From NCBI RefSeq assembly GCF_003600625.1, contig NZ_CP032489.1:2356001-2420000 (forward strand): a stretch of DNA of 64,000 bases, written 5' to 3'. Each line of letters begins with the position of its first letter. The first letter of the stretch is position 1. Under the pieces are notes generated by a model. The model saw only the letters and a list, made by a program, of their open reading frames with translations, searched no databases and was not told the DNA's origin. Source of the stretch: Arachidicoccus soli (GTDB lineage: Bacteria > Bacteroidota > Bacteroidia > Chitinophagales > Chitinophagaceae). Below are positions 1 through 9,042 of this stretch, piece after piece. The position numbers and the translations under genes were made by a program.

Positions 1-758
1 CGGCTATATTTATGCACGCAGCAGATGCGATTCATGGTGATTTAGGCATGGTGCTTTCAAATGATATTGTAGTCATTTTAAGTAAAAGCGGTGAAAGTCC
101 CGAGATAAAAGCCCTGGTTCCCTTGATAAAAAATATGGGCAACTGTCTGATAAGTATGGTGGGTAATATTAATTCTTCCTTAGCCAAACAATCGGAAATT
201 GTCATCAATACTTATGTAGAAAAAGAAGCTTGCCCACATAATCTTGCACCTACTTCTTCAACGACCGCACAGATGGTTATGGGCGACGCATTGGCGGTGT
301 GTCTGATAGAATTAAAAAGATTTTCTTCAGGAGATTTTGCCAAACTGCATCCCGGTGGAAGTTTAGGAAAACGTTTCTATTTAACTGCAGCAGACCTATA
401 CAAACAAAATGCTTCTCCTCATGTTCTTGCGGAAAGCGATTTAAAAACGGTCATCTTTGAAATCTCAAAAGGAAGAATGGGAGCCACAGCCGTAACGGAT
501 GATCATAATAAGCTCAAAGGGATTATTACAGATGGCGATGTACGGCGTCTATTAGAAAAGTCAGATCAGCTTTCCGGCATAACAGCACAAGACATTTTAT
601 CCCCACACCCTAAAACGATCTTCGCAGAAACCCTCGCCATAGAAGCATTAGAACTAATTAAAAATCACGACCTCAGTCAATTGATTGTAGTAGATACACA
701 AGACCAATTTTTAGGATTTATACATTTACATGATTTGATAAGAGAAGGTATTTTATAA
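1..758 (+). CDS. kdsD: Arabinose-5-phosphate isomerase, KdsD/KpsF/GutQ family (5' end outside window)
   Basis: Interconverts ribulose-5-phosphate and arabinose-5-phosphate, the first step toward Kdo for lipopolysaccharide (family knowledge). The frame is open from base 3, and the first in-window Met at base 12 lies inside the SIS sugar-isomerase domain (HGDLGM, then SGESPEIKAL), so roughly 70 N-terminal residues lie upstream of the window. The LHPGGSLGKRF signature closes the SIS domain. Two CBS repeats follow, containing the paired motifs ITDGDVRR and LGFIHLHDL. The cytosolic role is inferred. The isomerase identity is firm; whether it serves Kdo or capsule synthesis cannot be decided here. 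Confidence 0.9.
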   Translation, partial: AIFMHAADAIHGDLGMVLSNDIVVILSKSGESPEIKALVPLIKNMGNCLISMVGNINSSLAKQSEIVINTYVEKEACPHNLAPTSSTTAQMVMGDALAVCLIELKRFSSGDFAKLHPGGSLGKRFYLTAADLYKQNASPHVLAESDLKTVIFEISKGRMGATAVTDDHNKLKGIITDGDVRRLLEKSDQLSGITAQDILSPHPKTIFAETLAIEALELIKNHDLSQLIVVDTQDQFLGFIHLHDLIREGIL

Positions 759-904
759 TTTCCTTGATTTTCCAAATAAGCATATTCCTATTTATATTTT
801 CATTTCGCAATCGTTTGTTCTAAAATCGATATCATTAACGTTGATATTTTGTATAAAAATTGATTATGTTAGCGAACTGATTCTTTAATTTTTAATTTAA
901 ATCG

Positions 905-2194
905 ATGCCAACAACATCTGCGCCTCCGCAAAAAAGCTATTTAATACCTACGATTATTATTGGGGTTTTATTCTTTGTATTTGGGTTTATCACCTGGGTT
1001 AATAGCACATTAATACCCTATTTACAAACGGCCTGTGAGCTTACAGCTGCACAAGCCATCTTAGTAACCTTCGCATCGTATATTGCTTATGCGGTAATGG
1101 CGTTTCCTTCTTCTTGGGTTTTAAAATTCACAGGCTTTAAGAAAGGGATGATTCTGGGGCTCGCCATAATGGCTCTTGGCGCTTTAGTATTTATCCCTGC
1201 ATCACATACCAGAACATTCGGTGTTTTCCTTACAGGTTTATTTGTGATGGGTATTGGCATGGCTTTGTTACAAACGGCTGTAAATCCCTACATTACCATT
1301 CTTGGACCAATTGATAGTGCCGCCAAACGTATGAGTGTAATGGGTATTTGTAATAAAGGTGCAGGCGCCATTGCTCCATTGGTAATGGGTGCAGTATTAC
1401 TTAGCGGAATGGATGCTTACGCCCCGGAGAAATTAAAACTATTAAGTATAGATGCAAAAAATCAATTGTTAGATCAATTAGCAGGAAAAATTGTAACACC
1501 CTATATTATCATTGCAGTTGCATTTATTGTTTTAGCAGTCGCTATTTATTTCTCTTCCTTACCTGATATTAAAAATGAAGATGAAACAAATCCAGATCAT
1601 ATCAGTCAAGACAGAAAGAGTATTTTCAAATATCCCTATTTATGGCTCGGCTTCATCACCTTGTTCTTATATGTAGGTGTAGAAGTGATGGCTGGTGACA
1701 CCATACAATTGTATGGCAAACAGGGTTTGGGCATTTCTATTGAAATTGCAAAACACTATACAACGTATACCATGTTGGGCATGTTAGCCGGATATTTACT
1801 AGGGATTGTGTTAATTCCAAAGGTTATCTCTCAAGCTACAGCATTAAAAGTTGCAGCTATTTTAGGCATCTTACTTTCCATTGGCGTTATTTATGCACCC
1901 GGGACTTATTCCATTTTATGTTTAGCGCTACTTGGTTTTGCCAATGCGCCAATGTGGCCTGCTATTTGGCCATTAACAATTGATGGATTGGGGAAATATT
2001 TAAAAACAGGTTCTGCCTTATTGATTGTAGGTATTGCCGGGGGTGCCATATTACCTAAAATATGGGCAATTTTAGGTGAGAATCCAAACATAGGATTTCA
2101 AAAAGCATTTTGGCTTTTAATACCTTGCTATCTTTTCATTCTGTTCTTCGCTACTGTTGGTAATAAGATTGGAAAAACAGCGGGCAAACAATAA
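905..2194 (+). CDS. Sugar:proton symporter, FucP/GluP-type MFS transporter
   Basis: 429-residue inner-membrane permease with about twelve hydrophobic segments, the usual size for the fucose/galactose/glucose-H+ symporter branch of the major facilitator superfamily. Family features: an N-terminal FVFGFITWVNSTLIPYL stretch, an NPYITILGP segment near residue 130 and a NKGAGAIAPL segment near residue 150. It lies 146 bp after kdsD with its own terminator, so it is probably its own unit. The substrate (fucose, glucose, galactose or N-acetylglucosamine) cannot be told from sequence alone, so no gene symbol is given. Confidence 0.88.
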   Translation: MPTTSAPPQKSYLIPTIIIGVLFFVFGFITWVNSTLIPYLQTACELTAAQAILVTFASYIAYAVMAFPSSWVLKFTGFKKGMILGLAIMALGALVFIPASHTRTFGVFLTGLFVMGIGMALLQTAVNPYITILGPIDSAAKRMSVMGICNKGAGAIAPLVMGAVLLSGMDAYAPEKLKLLSIDAKNQLLDQLAGKIVTPYIIIAVAFIVLAVAIYFSSLPDIKNEDETNPDHISQDRKSIFKYPYLWLGFITLFLYVGVEVMAGDTIQLYGKQGLGISIEIAKHYTTYTMLGMLAGYLLGIVLIPKVISQATALKVAAILGILLSIGVIYAPGTYSILCLALLGFANAPMWPAIWPLTIDGLGKYLKTGSALLIVGIAGGAILPKIWAILGENPNIGFQKAFWLLIPCYLFILFFATVGNKIGKTAGKQ

Positions 2195-2210
2195 TCCCTT
2201 AACTCAAATA

Positions 2211-2248
2211 AAAACCTCCGAAGTTTACAAAACTACGGAGGTTTTTTT
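2211..2248 (+). terminator. Rho-independent terminator of the sugar transporter gene
   Basis: Ten-bp arms AAAACCTCCG (2211-2220) and CGGAGGTTTT (2236-2245) pair. The loop carries a second short stem (AGTTT/AAACT). A run of seven T follows the stem. It lies 17 bp after the transporter stop codon. Confidence 0.85.
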
Positions 2249-2348
2249 ATTTTAAACTATAATGTTTCTGATTTCCATGACATTGATTCTTTGTCCAGCC
2301 ATGTGCTATTTTTTATAATAGCACAAGACTAGTAATTATCATGGAAAG

Positions 2349-2472
2349 TGGCCCAATGATCTCCGTTATCTGCCCTTTAATCCTGGCCCATTGACCTCCG
2401 TCACATGGCCCAGTGATCTCCGTTATAGATGGCCTGCTTTAACCGTTTTTGATGGCCCAATGACTTCCGTCG
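2349..2472. repeat. Four imperfect 20-bp direct repeats resembling an IS21-type transposon end
   Basis: Copies start at 2349, 2384, 2406 and 2453 and follow TGGCCCAnTGAycTCCGTy, all in the same orientation at uneven spacing (35, 22 and 47 bp). No transposase is nearby. Multiple short directly repeated transposase-binding sites at one end are typical of IS21-family elements. The assignment to a relic IS21 end is inference. The rest of 2249-2524 holds no gene. Confidence 0.45.
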
Positions 2473-2524
2473 TAGACAATCTGCCCATATATTTTACTGT
2501 TTTTTAAGTGCTTTTCAAAAGTTA

Positions 2525-3544
2525 CTATATATTGTTTTCTTCTTCTTTCTCCCCAAAACTCTCCAACTCCTTATTTACTTCTTCCAATAATTGTTGTTCG
2601 GTTGGTAGATATAATTCGTATTGGCTTGCGATAATATGTTTTTGATTTTCGGGTAATGTGAATCTTACAACAGCATCATTTTTACTGGCACAAAGCAAAA
2701 TACCAATGGTCGGGTTTTCGTGTGACAGTTTTTCTATACGATCATAATAATTGACGTACATCTGTAATTGTCCGATGTCCTGATGTGTTAGTTTAGTGGT
2801 TTTGATTTCTATAATGACAAAACATTGTAACAGTCGGTTGTAAAAGACCAAATCCACAAAAAACTCATCACCCTCAATATGTATTCTTTTCTGCCTTGCT
2901 ACAAATGAAAATCCGTTACCTAACTCCAATAAGAACTCCTGTAAGTGGGTTATAATGGCACTTTCCAAATCTCTTTCGTAATAAGATGCTTCCCTTTTCA
3001 ATCCCAAAAACTCCAAAAACATAGGGTCTTTGATAATTTCTTTTGCATCAGAAGGCAATTTTTCATTCTTCGCAACAGCTAACACGCTTTCTTTATCGTT
3101 GCTCAACAAAAGTCGTTCACACAAACTACTGTAAATCTGCCGTTCCAACTGCCTTACCGTCCAATTGTTCTTTATTGTTTCAGCAATATAAAACTCTCTT
3201 TTATCTTGACTATCAACACTTAATAACAGCTTATATTGGCTCCAACTCAATTGTGCATACAGTGTATGCACATTCTCAAATGTGCGGTAAAACTGTCTGT
3301 AAAGGCTTATTTGCCTTGTAGAAAAACCGCTTCCAAACTCGGGTTGCAGTTGTTCTGAAAGATATTTGATAAGAAACGTTCCGTAATCTGCACGCTCTTT
3401 TCCCTCTTGTTCTTCTTCAAAGATACGTTTACCAATATGCCAATACATCAGCGTTCGCTGATGGTCAACAGCACGTATAGCTCTGTCTTTTGACTGAGCT
3501 ATAATGGCCTTTATATCTTTTATAACGGATTGGTTTACAAGCAT
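2525..3544 (-). CDS. DUF1016/YhcG-family PDDEXK nuclease-domain protein
   Basis: 339 residues. The N-terminal half is the DUF1016_N fold (WHIGKRI..E near residues 30-40, followed by GFSTRQISLYRQFY and the LSWSQYKLLL segment). The C-terminal third is the YhcG PDDEXK domain with DLVFYNRLLQCFVIIEIKT, where D and the E-x-K pair are the expected metal/catalytic residues. Members often sit in defence or mobile islands and near type I restriction systems; their substrate is poorly known. Here it is surrounded by transposon and integrase remnants and has no restriction genes. The reading frame is intact. Confidence 0.85.
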   Translation of the reverse strand: MLVNQSVIKDIKAIIAQSKDRAIRAVDHQRTLMYWHIGKRIFEEEQEGKERADYGTFLIKYLSEQLQPEFGSGFSTRQISLYRQFYRTFENVHTLYAQLSWSQYKLLLSVDSQDKREFYIAETIKNNWTVRQLERQIYSSLCERLLLSNDKESVLAVAKNEKLPSDAKEIIKDPMFLEFLGLKREASYYERDLESAIITHLQEFLLELGNGFSFVARQKRIHIEGDEFFVDLVFYNRLLQCFVIIEIKTTKLTHQDIGQLQMYVNYYDRIEKLSHENPTIGILLCASKNDAVVRFTLPENQKHIIASQYELYLPTEQQLLEEVNKELESFGEKEEENNI

Positions 3545-3575
3545 AATTTAGTTGAAAATATAGTAATCTTAATCA

Positions 3576-3710
3576 TTAATCTTGATGCCCATAACTAAGC
3601 TCTTCGTTCTTATCCCAAAATGACATAAAAAGTTCTGCCGGCGTTCCTTTTCTACTTGTCCATTCTGCAACAATTTTTATTGCTTCTTCCAAATCTTCAG
3701 TATAGGCCAT
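3576..3710 (-). CDS. Small ORF of 44 codons upstream of the DUF1016 gene, unknown
   Basis: ATG at 3710, stop at 3576; it encodes a charged peptide starting MAYTEDLEEAIKIV and ending SYGHQD. It is not in the frame of the integrase remnant it partly overlaps. It ends 31 bp before the DUF1016 start codon and runs in the same direction. The codon use looks protein-like. It may be a real small gene or the tail of a lost larger gene. I do not recognise the family. Confidence 0.35.
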   Translation of the reverse strand: MAYTEDLEEAIKIVAEWTSRKGTPAELFMSFWDKNEELSYGHQD

Positions 3711-4298
3711 TCTACCGTCGCTTCCTCGAATACCTTTTTCATGTCCTTTTTGGTATTCTTGTACTCGCTGAAAGGATTAAAAGTAAGATGCTTTCTGCTC
3801 ATTGCCAATCGGCAAAGCCTGGTAAATCCAATCATATACCCAAACCGTGTTATACTCCAAATAATGTTTATCACGCAGGTAGTAATCAAAGTCCTGCACA
3901 AAACAGGAGGAGTAAGGTCGCTAAACGATACATCGGTATAACCGTATTTCACACGTGCAAAATTGCGAAGATGCTTTATGAGTGTCCTGTATCTCCGGTA
4001 AGAACCTGTAACCCGTTTACCGCTCCCTCGTTTTTTAGAATTTTTGAATAGCATTCCTCAATACCCAAGCGTATCTTGTCAAGTTTACCGTTTACGGCTT
4101 GGGCTCCTCGGCTTTCCCTAAAACCCTCCCGTACTTCAAATCCCAATTTGTTGAAGAAATATCCAGTTTGGTACTGAATGCAGATTGCTTGCCGTTTACG
4201 GTAATTCTACACATAATCGGAACCAATCCTTTTTTCTTTGGGGCATTCTTTCTAAGGTAGAAAAGCACCTTAAATGTTGATTTTTTTGTCGTTTCCAT
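3677..4298 (-). pseudogene. Decayed Bacteroidota-type tyrosine integrase
   Basis: The fragment 4298-4092 starts METTKKS and continues as the N-terminal arm DNA-binding domain of Bacteroidota integrases (FKVLFYLRKNAPKKKG, then the VPIMCRITVNGK and STKLDISSTNWD segments). In another frame, 4054-3677 resembles the SAM-like core-binding domain (SYRRYRTLIKHLRNFARVKY, then YMIGFTRLCRLAMSRKHLT and NPFSEY). Frame changes separate the pieces. The catalytic domain with its R..HxxR..Y residues is absent. This is a dead integrase, probably the former driver of the 2.3-4.5 kb island. Confidence 0.7.
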
Positions 4299-4579
4299 AC
4301 TCACAATTCTTAATGATAAAATTAAACTTATGTGAGCCACGGAACAATATGAAAAACTATGCAAAAAGCTGAAATACAGCACTTTAAAACGATTGTTTTG
4401 AATATTTAAAAGTAACGTTTTAGTAACCTTACTTTTGCCTATTGTTGCTTTTTCCTGCTTTTTACCTCATTACCAAAAAATCAAAAAACGATTGTAAAGC
4501 CCTTATTTACAACCGCTTTACCTGTTTTAATCTTTGATGTATTTTTATTGAAACTTTATTTTATATAACCCGGTGAAGG

Positions 4580-6091
4580 TTAATGTTTAAAATGCCTCTG
4601 CCCGGTAATTACCATGGCTAATTTGTTATCAACACAATAAGTGATGCTATCCTTGTCCCGAATAGAGCCACCCGGTTGAATAAATGCTTCAATACCTTCG
4701 GAATGAGCCATTTTTACACAGTCATCAAAAGGAAAAAATGCATCAGAAGAAAGTACGGCCCCCTTTAAATCAAAATTAAATTGTCCCGCTTTTTCAATCG
4801 CATGTCGCAAAGCATCAACTCGGCTTGTTTGTCCACATCCTTTTCCTATTAATTGCTTATTTTTAATTAAAGCAATCGCATTGCTTTTCAGATGTTTACA
4901 AACTAAATTGGCGAACCTCAAATCTGCACCCTCTTCTTCAGTAGTTTCTCGACCACCTACTTCTTTCCATTCTTCAAAATTCCCTTTATCAATTTCTTGC
5001 ACCAAAGTACCATTTAATACAGATTTAAATGAAGTGGTAGCCAAAGGCGCATTTTCTTTGATTTGTAATACAATGCGATTTTTCTTGGATTTCAATATGG
5101 CTAAAGCATCATCCTCGAAAGCAGGGGCAATCAATACTTCAAAAAATATCTCGTTAATTGCTTCAGCAGTTGCTTTATCAACAATTTTATTAGTGATAAT
5201 TACACCACCGAAAGCACTCTCCGGGTCGCCGGCTAAAGCAGCATCCCAAGCCTCTTTTAAAGTTTTTCGAATAGCTATACCGCAAACATTGGTATGTTTA
5301 AATATGGCAAATACGGCATCCTTTTCTTCTGTAAATTCTTTCGCCAATTGCACGGCGCCATCAACATCTACAATATTGTTATAGGATAGCTCTTTACCAT
5401 TCAATTGCGTAAACACTTCTGTCAGATCGCCAAAGAAACTACCTTGCTGATGCGGGTTTTCACCATAACGCATCGTCTTTTTATTTTTCAAGGGCTGTAA
5501 AATAGTTCCGTTGAAATAATTATTGATGGCAATATCATAGTTCATCGCAACTTCAAAAGCCTTCGCAGCAAAAGATTTACGTTGTTCAAAAGTAGTTTCA
5601 CCGTTCTGTGATTTTAATAATTCCACCAATGCAGCATAATCATCTTTATCAGCCAATACCACTAAATCCTTACAATTTTTCCCGGCTGCACGAATCATAG
5701 AAGGGCCGCCAATATCAATCTTTTCAATAATTAATTTTTCTTCCTTAGTTTGCTTTAACGTCTCTTCAAAAGGATATAAATCCACAATTACCAGATCTAT
5801 TTCCGGAATATTATATTCTTTCATTTCCTGCATATCCTGCGAATTATCTCTTCTACCCAAAATACCACCAAACACTGACGGATGAAGGGTTTTAACACGT
5901 CCACCTAAAATAGACGGGTAAGTTGTCAGGTTTTCGACCGGCACACACTGAATACCTAAGTCTTCAATAAATTTTTGTGTACCACCGGTAGAATAAATGG
6001 TCACATTTTGTTCATGTAATGTTTTCACTAAGGGTTCAAGGCCATCTTTGTAAAAAACTGAGATTAACGCGGACTGAATTTTCTTTTGCAT
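4580..6091 (-). CDS. purH: Bifunctional AICAR transformylase / IMP cyclohydrolase
   Basis: 503 residues, the normal length. Catalyses the last two steps of de novo purine synthesis: formylation of AICAR by 10-formyl-tetrahydrofolate, then ring closure to IMP. The N-terminal MGS-like cyclohydrolase domain (about 1-150) begins with SALISVFYKDGLEPLVKTL and carries STGGT and GGRVKTLHPSVFGGIL. The transformylase domain contains RYGENPHQQG, an AIFKHTNVCGIA segment and a QPGGSIRDKDSI motif near the C-terminus. Cytosolic. It is monocistronic here; upstream lies an IS110 element. Confidence 0.97.
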   Translation of the reverse strand: MQKKIQSALISVFYKDGLEPLVKTLHEQNVTIYSTGGTQKFIEDLGIQCVPVENLTTYPSILGGRVKTLHPSVFGGILGRRDNSQDMQEMKEYNIPEIDLVIVDLYPFEETLKQTKEEKLIIEKIDIGGPSMIRAAGKNCKDLVVLADKDDYAALVELLKSQNGETTFEQRKSFAAKAFEVAMNYDIAINNYFNGTILQPLKNKKTMRYGENPHQQGSFFGDLTEVFTQLNGKELSYNNIVDVDGAVQLAKEFTEEKDAVFAIFKHTNVCGIAIRKTLKEAWDAALAGDPESAFGGVIITNKIVDKATAEAINEIFFEVLIAPAFEDDALAILKSKKNRIVLQIKENAPLATTSFKSVLNGTLVQEIDKGNFEEWKEVGGRETTEEEGADLRFANLVCKHLKSNAIALIKNKQLIGKGCGQTSRVDALRHAIEKAGQFNFDLKGAVLSSDAFFPFDDCVKMAHSEGIEAFIQPGGSIRDKDSITYCVDNKLAMVITGQRHFKH

Positions 6092-6173
6092 AAATATTTA
6101 TTTGTGGCAGCCTATTGGAGAATAAATCGGTCGATTCATTGCAAAGCGCCTTCTTCTGAGACTAAATAAAGTG

Positions 6174-6181
6174 CAAATGTA
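6174..6181 (-). promoter_or_regulatory. Probable -7 element of the purH promoter
   Basis: TACATTTG on the minus strand fits the Bacteroidota -7 consensus TAnnTTTG. It is about 80 bp before the purH ATG. No good TTTG was found at the usual -33 distance. Confidence 0.4.
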
Positions 6182-6386
6182 AGCTGTCGCGGCGTTTTTT
6201 CCATCTTTCAATTTTCCACAATGGCTTTTAAACTGAAAAAGTCAATAAAATAGTAGAGGAATTATTGAGATTGTATGTATAAATCTACCCTGAAAATCGG
6301 GCTGTTAATTAGGCAAAAAAGAGTTTCTGCTAAAAGTTGTAATTTAAAGGTGCGAACCAATTTAAATAAACTTAAAAACAGAAACT

Positions 6387-7478
6387 ATGCAACAAGTTAA
6401 GGCTTTAGATTTTACCGGCAAAACAATTTTTTGCGGAATTGATGTTCACAAAATCTCATGGAGCGTGTGCCTATCCATGGAAAACAGAATCCTTAAACGC
6501 TTCTCACAAGGGCCTTACCCAATGGATCTCAATTCTACACTAAACAGGCTTTATCCAGGAGCAAATTATAAAGCAGTTTATGAGGCTGGCTTTTGTGGTT
6601 TTTACCCACAAAGAATTATGACTAGCCTGGGAATCGACTGTATCGTTGTTAATCCGGCGGATGTACCAACAATGGATAAAGAAAAAAAACAAAAATCTGA
6701 TCGTGTGGACTGTGGAAAGCTGGCTAAGAGCTTAAGCGCTAATCAACTAAATCCTATTTACATTCCAAGCATACAGCAACAGGATGATCGCTGTATTGTG
6801 CGTAGTTACAAGAAGTTCGTTAGAGATCAGACTAGATGCAAAAACAGAATATCACAGATGCTCTTTTTCCAAGGAATGACGCCCAGTTTGGACAAAAATA
6901 CAAGAATTGTATATTGGTCTAAGAATTATGTTGAAAAACTAAAGAAGCTTAAGATGAATACAGAAGAGGCAAGAAAAGCCTTAGATCTGCTCGTTGAAAG
7001 TTATGAGAACACCCGTGGTCTCGTTCTAAAAACAACAAAAGAAATGCGACAGATGGCCAAGTCGGATAGATATAAAAATCAAATAGCGCTTATTAGAAGT
7101 GTTCCTGGGATAGGAGAAATAGGCGCATTACTGTTTTTAACTGAGATTGGTAATTTTAATCGTTTCCACGGGATTGATCATCTTGCATCATATATCGGCC
7201 TTATTCCTAACACAAAGTCAAGCGGAGAAAATGAGAATATTGGAGCAATAACAAACCGGTCCAATAGCAAGTTAAGGGATGTCCTAATTGAGGCAAGCTG
7301 GATAGCTATTAGAATTGACCCTGCGATGACCCTATTCTTTTCGGACTATTGCAAAAGAATGCAAAAGAATAAGGCTATCATAAAGATAGCCAAAAAACTT
7401 CTTGCAAGGGTCAGATTTGTAATGATTCACCAAACGCCATATATCACATCCATTATGTGCAATAAGGGAAGCGAATGA
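6387..7478 (+). CDS. IS110-family transposase (DEDD recombinase)
   Basis: 363 residues. The N-terminal RuvC-like DEDD domain starts at FCGIDVHKISWSVCL with the first Asp, followed by YEAGFCG (Glu) and the KSDRVDCGKLAK segment (Asp pair). The C-terminal transposase_20 domain carries RSVPGIGEIGALLFLTEIG and ASYIGLIPNTKSSGEN, with the serine used by the family. It appears intact. Family members move with a bridge RNA encoded in the non-coding end of the element. The exact ends could not be set because IS110 elements lack terminal inverted repeats and target duplications. No purH or ribosomal gene is visibly broken. Confidence 0.93.
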   Translation: MQQVKALDFTGKTIFCGIDVHKISWSVCLSMENRILKRFSQGPYPMDLNSTLNRLYPGANYKAVYEAGFCGFYPQRIMTSLGIDCIVVNPADVPTMDKEKKQKSDRVDCGKLAKSLSANQLNPIYIPSIQQQDDRCIVRSYKKFVRDQTRCKNRISQMLFFQGMTPSLDKNTRIVYWSKNYVEKLKKLKMNTEEARKALDLLVESYENTRGLVLKTTKEMRQMAKSDRYKNQIALIRSVPGIGEIGALLFLTEIGNFNRFHGIDHLASYIGLIPNTKSSGENENIGAITNRSNSKLRDVLIEASWIAIRIDPAMTLFFSDYCKRMQKNKAIIKIAKKLLARVRFVMIHQTPYITSIMCNKGSE

Positions 7479-7499
7479 GTTTTTTAAGGCATGGCAACA

Positions 7500-7620
7500 A
7501 TAATATAAGCCGCCCTTTAAACTTTCAAAGGACGGCCCGGTATATTACCGTTGACCAGGCTATTCCTATCAAGTTGCGCTCCCGCAGAGCCTGAGTCCGC
7601 TTCACCTGGTAAGATAAAAT
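7500..7620 (+). other. Structured non-coding stretch downstream of the IS110 transposase
   Basis: GCCGCCCTTT (7508-7517) pairs with AAAGGACGGC (one mismatch, ends about 7536). A second long-range pair joins ACCAGG (7554-7559) and CCTGGT (7605-7610), with a GC-rich loop. The base composition is richer in G+C than the flanks. It could be the IS110 right end, a bridge RNA in the IS1111-style position, or a terminator. No protein fits. Confidence 0.3.
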
Positions 7621-7803
7621 TAATAAATCAAGATTTAAATCTGTCTAATAATTTTTTGGTGGCAAAACGTTTGTTCCTACTTGCAGCTCCACTGGAAGTC
7701 TGTTTTATCGAGAATACGATTGTCACTTTTTTAAATAATATGAAAACAATATTGCAGTGGTGAAAAACCCATCTGTTTATAGGAGATTGATTGGCAGTAT
7801 TTT

Positions 7804-8243
7804 TTAATCTTGGGATAAAATGATTATATTTATGTAATAAATTACAGCTATACAGAAATATTTATTGTAGCCTCGATTCATCATAGGAGTAGGAATAGAA
7901 AATTTCTTTCCAAAGTCTATGGAACTATGAATGGCTCTATCTTCTGACGAATAGGGAATTGATTTAGATGGTTTATTTATTACAAGCACCTGTCTGTTTT
8001 GAAATTATATTAAGGCTAATATCAGTTAAAGTATCAAAATTGCTTGTATAATCAATATTAGAGCAATGCAAACTACATTTAAAACCTATTATTTGCAGTG
8101 GAATTTTTAGAAAGGTGGTATATCGCTTATCAAACAAAGAAATTTCCTGCAACAAGATCATTGACCAAATTAACAGATGAATCATAGACTAATATTTCAT
8201 TAATTGCCAGATTCTCAGTAAAGGAAAATGGATCTGCAATAAA
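7804..8243 (-). pseudogene. Decayed coding remnants, possibly including a LamG/lectin-like tail
   Basis: Reading on the minus strand, 8243-8130 gives an open piece with NLAINEILVYDSSVN, reminiscent of the closing strand of LamG/concanavalin-like domains, ending at TGA. Two further frames (to 7973, then 7989-7804) stay open without recognisable domains. No single frame spans the region, so it is at best a frameshifted relic. The rest of the 7620-8407 gap shows nothing I can name. Confidence 0.22.
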
Positions 8244-8407
8244 TCGTATAAATTACCTATTCTGCGAATCACTATTTGTAATAATACCCTTATGATTTTA
8301 CCCAAAAAGTGATTGTTATAAGTGTCTATTTATTGTTTAAAGCAGCAAAGTAATGCTTGAGGTATATCACTTTTCAGTTCCTAAAATTCCTCCTGCCAGG
8401 TGCACAA

Positions 8408-8436
8408 TAAAAAATCGCCCCCAAATTGAGAGCGAT
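8408..8436 (-). terminator. Terminator closing the rpsL-rpsG unit
   Basis: On the minus strand ATCGC (8436-8432) pairs with GCGAT (8418-8414), extended by a G-U and a C-G pair, and is followed by a six-T run. It begins 32 bp after the rpsG stop, so transcription probably ends before any further ribosomal-operon gene. Confidence 0.65.
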
Positions 8437-8467
8437 AAATATTGTAATATAATAATTATTAAATAAA

Positions 8468-8935
8468 TTATACTTTAAAGTGCGAGAACGCTTTGTTCGC
8501 ATCAGCCATACGGTGTGTATCTTCTTTCTTTTTGAAAGCAGCACCTTCACCTTTGCTCGCAGAGATAATCTCATTGGCTAATTTATCAGCCATTGTTTTA
8601 CCATTTCTTTCGCGGCTATAACGTACCAGCCATTTAATACTTAAAGAAGTTTTACGATCAGGGCGTACTTCAATAGGAATTTGGAAGGTAGAACCACCGA
8701 TTCTACGGCTACGAACTTCTACAGAAGGCGTAACGTTCGCCAATGCTCTTTTCCAAATTTCATAACCATCTTCTCCGGTTATTTTAGATACTTTATCTAC
8801 TGCATCATAAAATATCGTGATCGCAGTGCTTTTTTTACCACTCCACATTAAGTTATTGACAAAACGTGTTACCAAGGTATCGTTAAAACGTGCATCTGGC
8901 GCTAAGGGTATTTTTTTAGCTTGTGATTTTCTCAT
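8468..8935 (-). CDS. rpsG: 30S ribosomal protein S7
   Basis: 155 residues, normal length. Nucleates assembly of the 30S head by binding the 3' major domain of 16S rRNA and autoregulates the str operon in other bacteria. Diagnostic stretches are MRKSQAKKIPLAPDARFNDT at the N-terminus, VTRFVNNLMWSGKKSTA, then RRIGGSTFQIPIEVRPDR and GEGAAFKKKEDTHRMADANK. It lies 107 bp after rpsL in the same direction. fusA, the usual next gene, is not here; a terminator and about 0.9 kb of non-coding DNA follow instead. Confidence 0.98.
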   Translation of the reverse strand: MRKSQAKKIPLAPDARFNDTLVTRFVNNLMWSGKKSTAITIFYDAVDKVSKITGEDGYEIWKRALANVTPSVEVRSRRIGGSTFQIPIEVRPDRKTSLSIKWLVRYSRERNGKTMADKLANEIISASKGEGAAFKKKEDTHRMADANKAFSHFKV

Positions 8936-9042
8936 TTTTTTTAATTTTTTACTTTAGGGCTGACTTTCTTCAAGAATTAAAACTTTACTCAGCCATTAAA
9001 CAATAAACCTTATTTATTAAACTCCTTATTTAAATAAGAAAG

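Noticed and set aside
2349-2472. Possible CRISPR array
   Set aside because: Only four short, imperfect repeats with very uneven spacing (22-47 bp) and no cas genes in the window.
3656-4051. 131-codon plus-strand frame at the integrase remnant
   Set aside because: It is the antisense shadow of the integrase relic, which matches known integrase segments on the minus strand.
7551-7763. 70-codon plus-strand frame after the IS110 gene
   Set aside because: Overlaps the structured non-coding stretch, has no domain and no promoter; composition not convincing.
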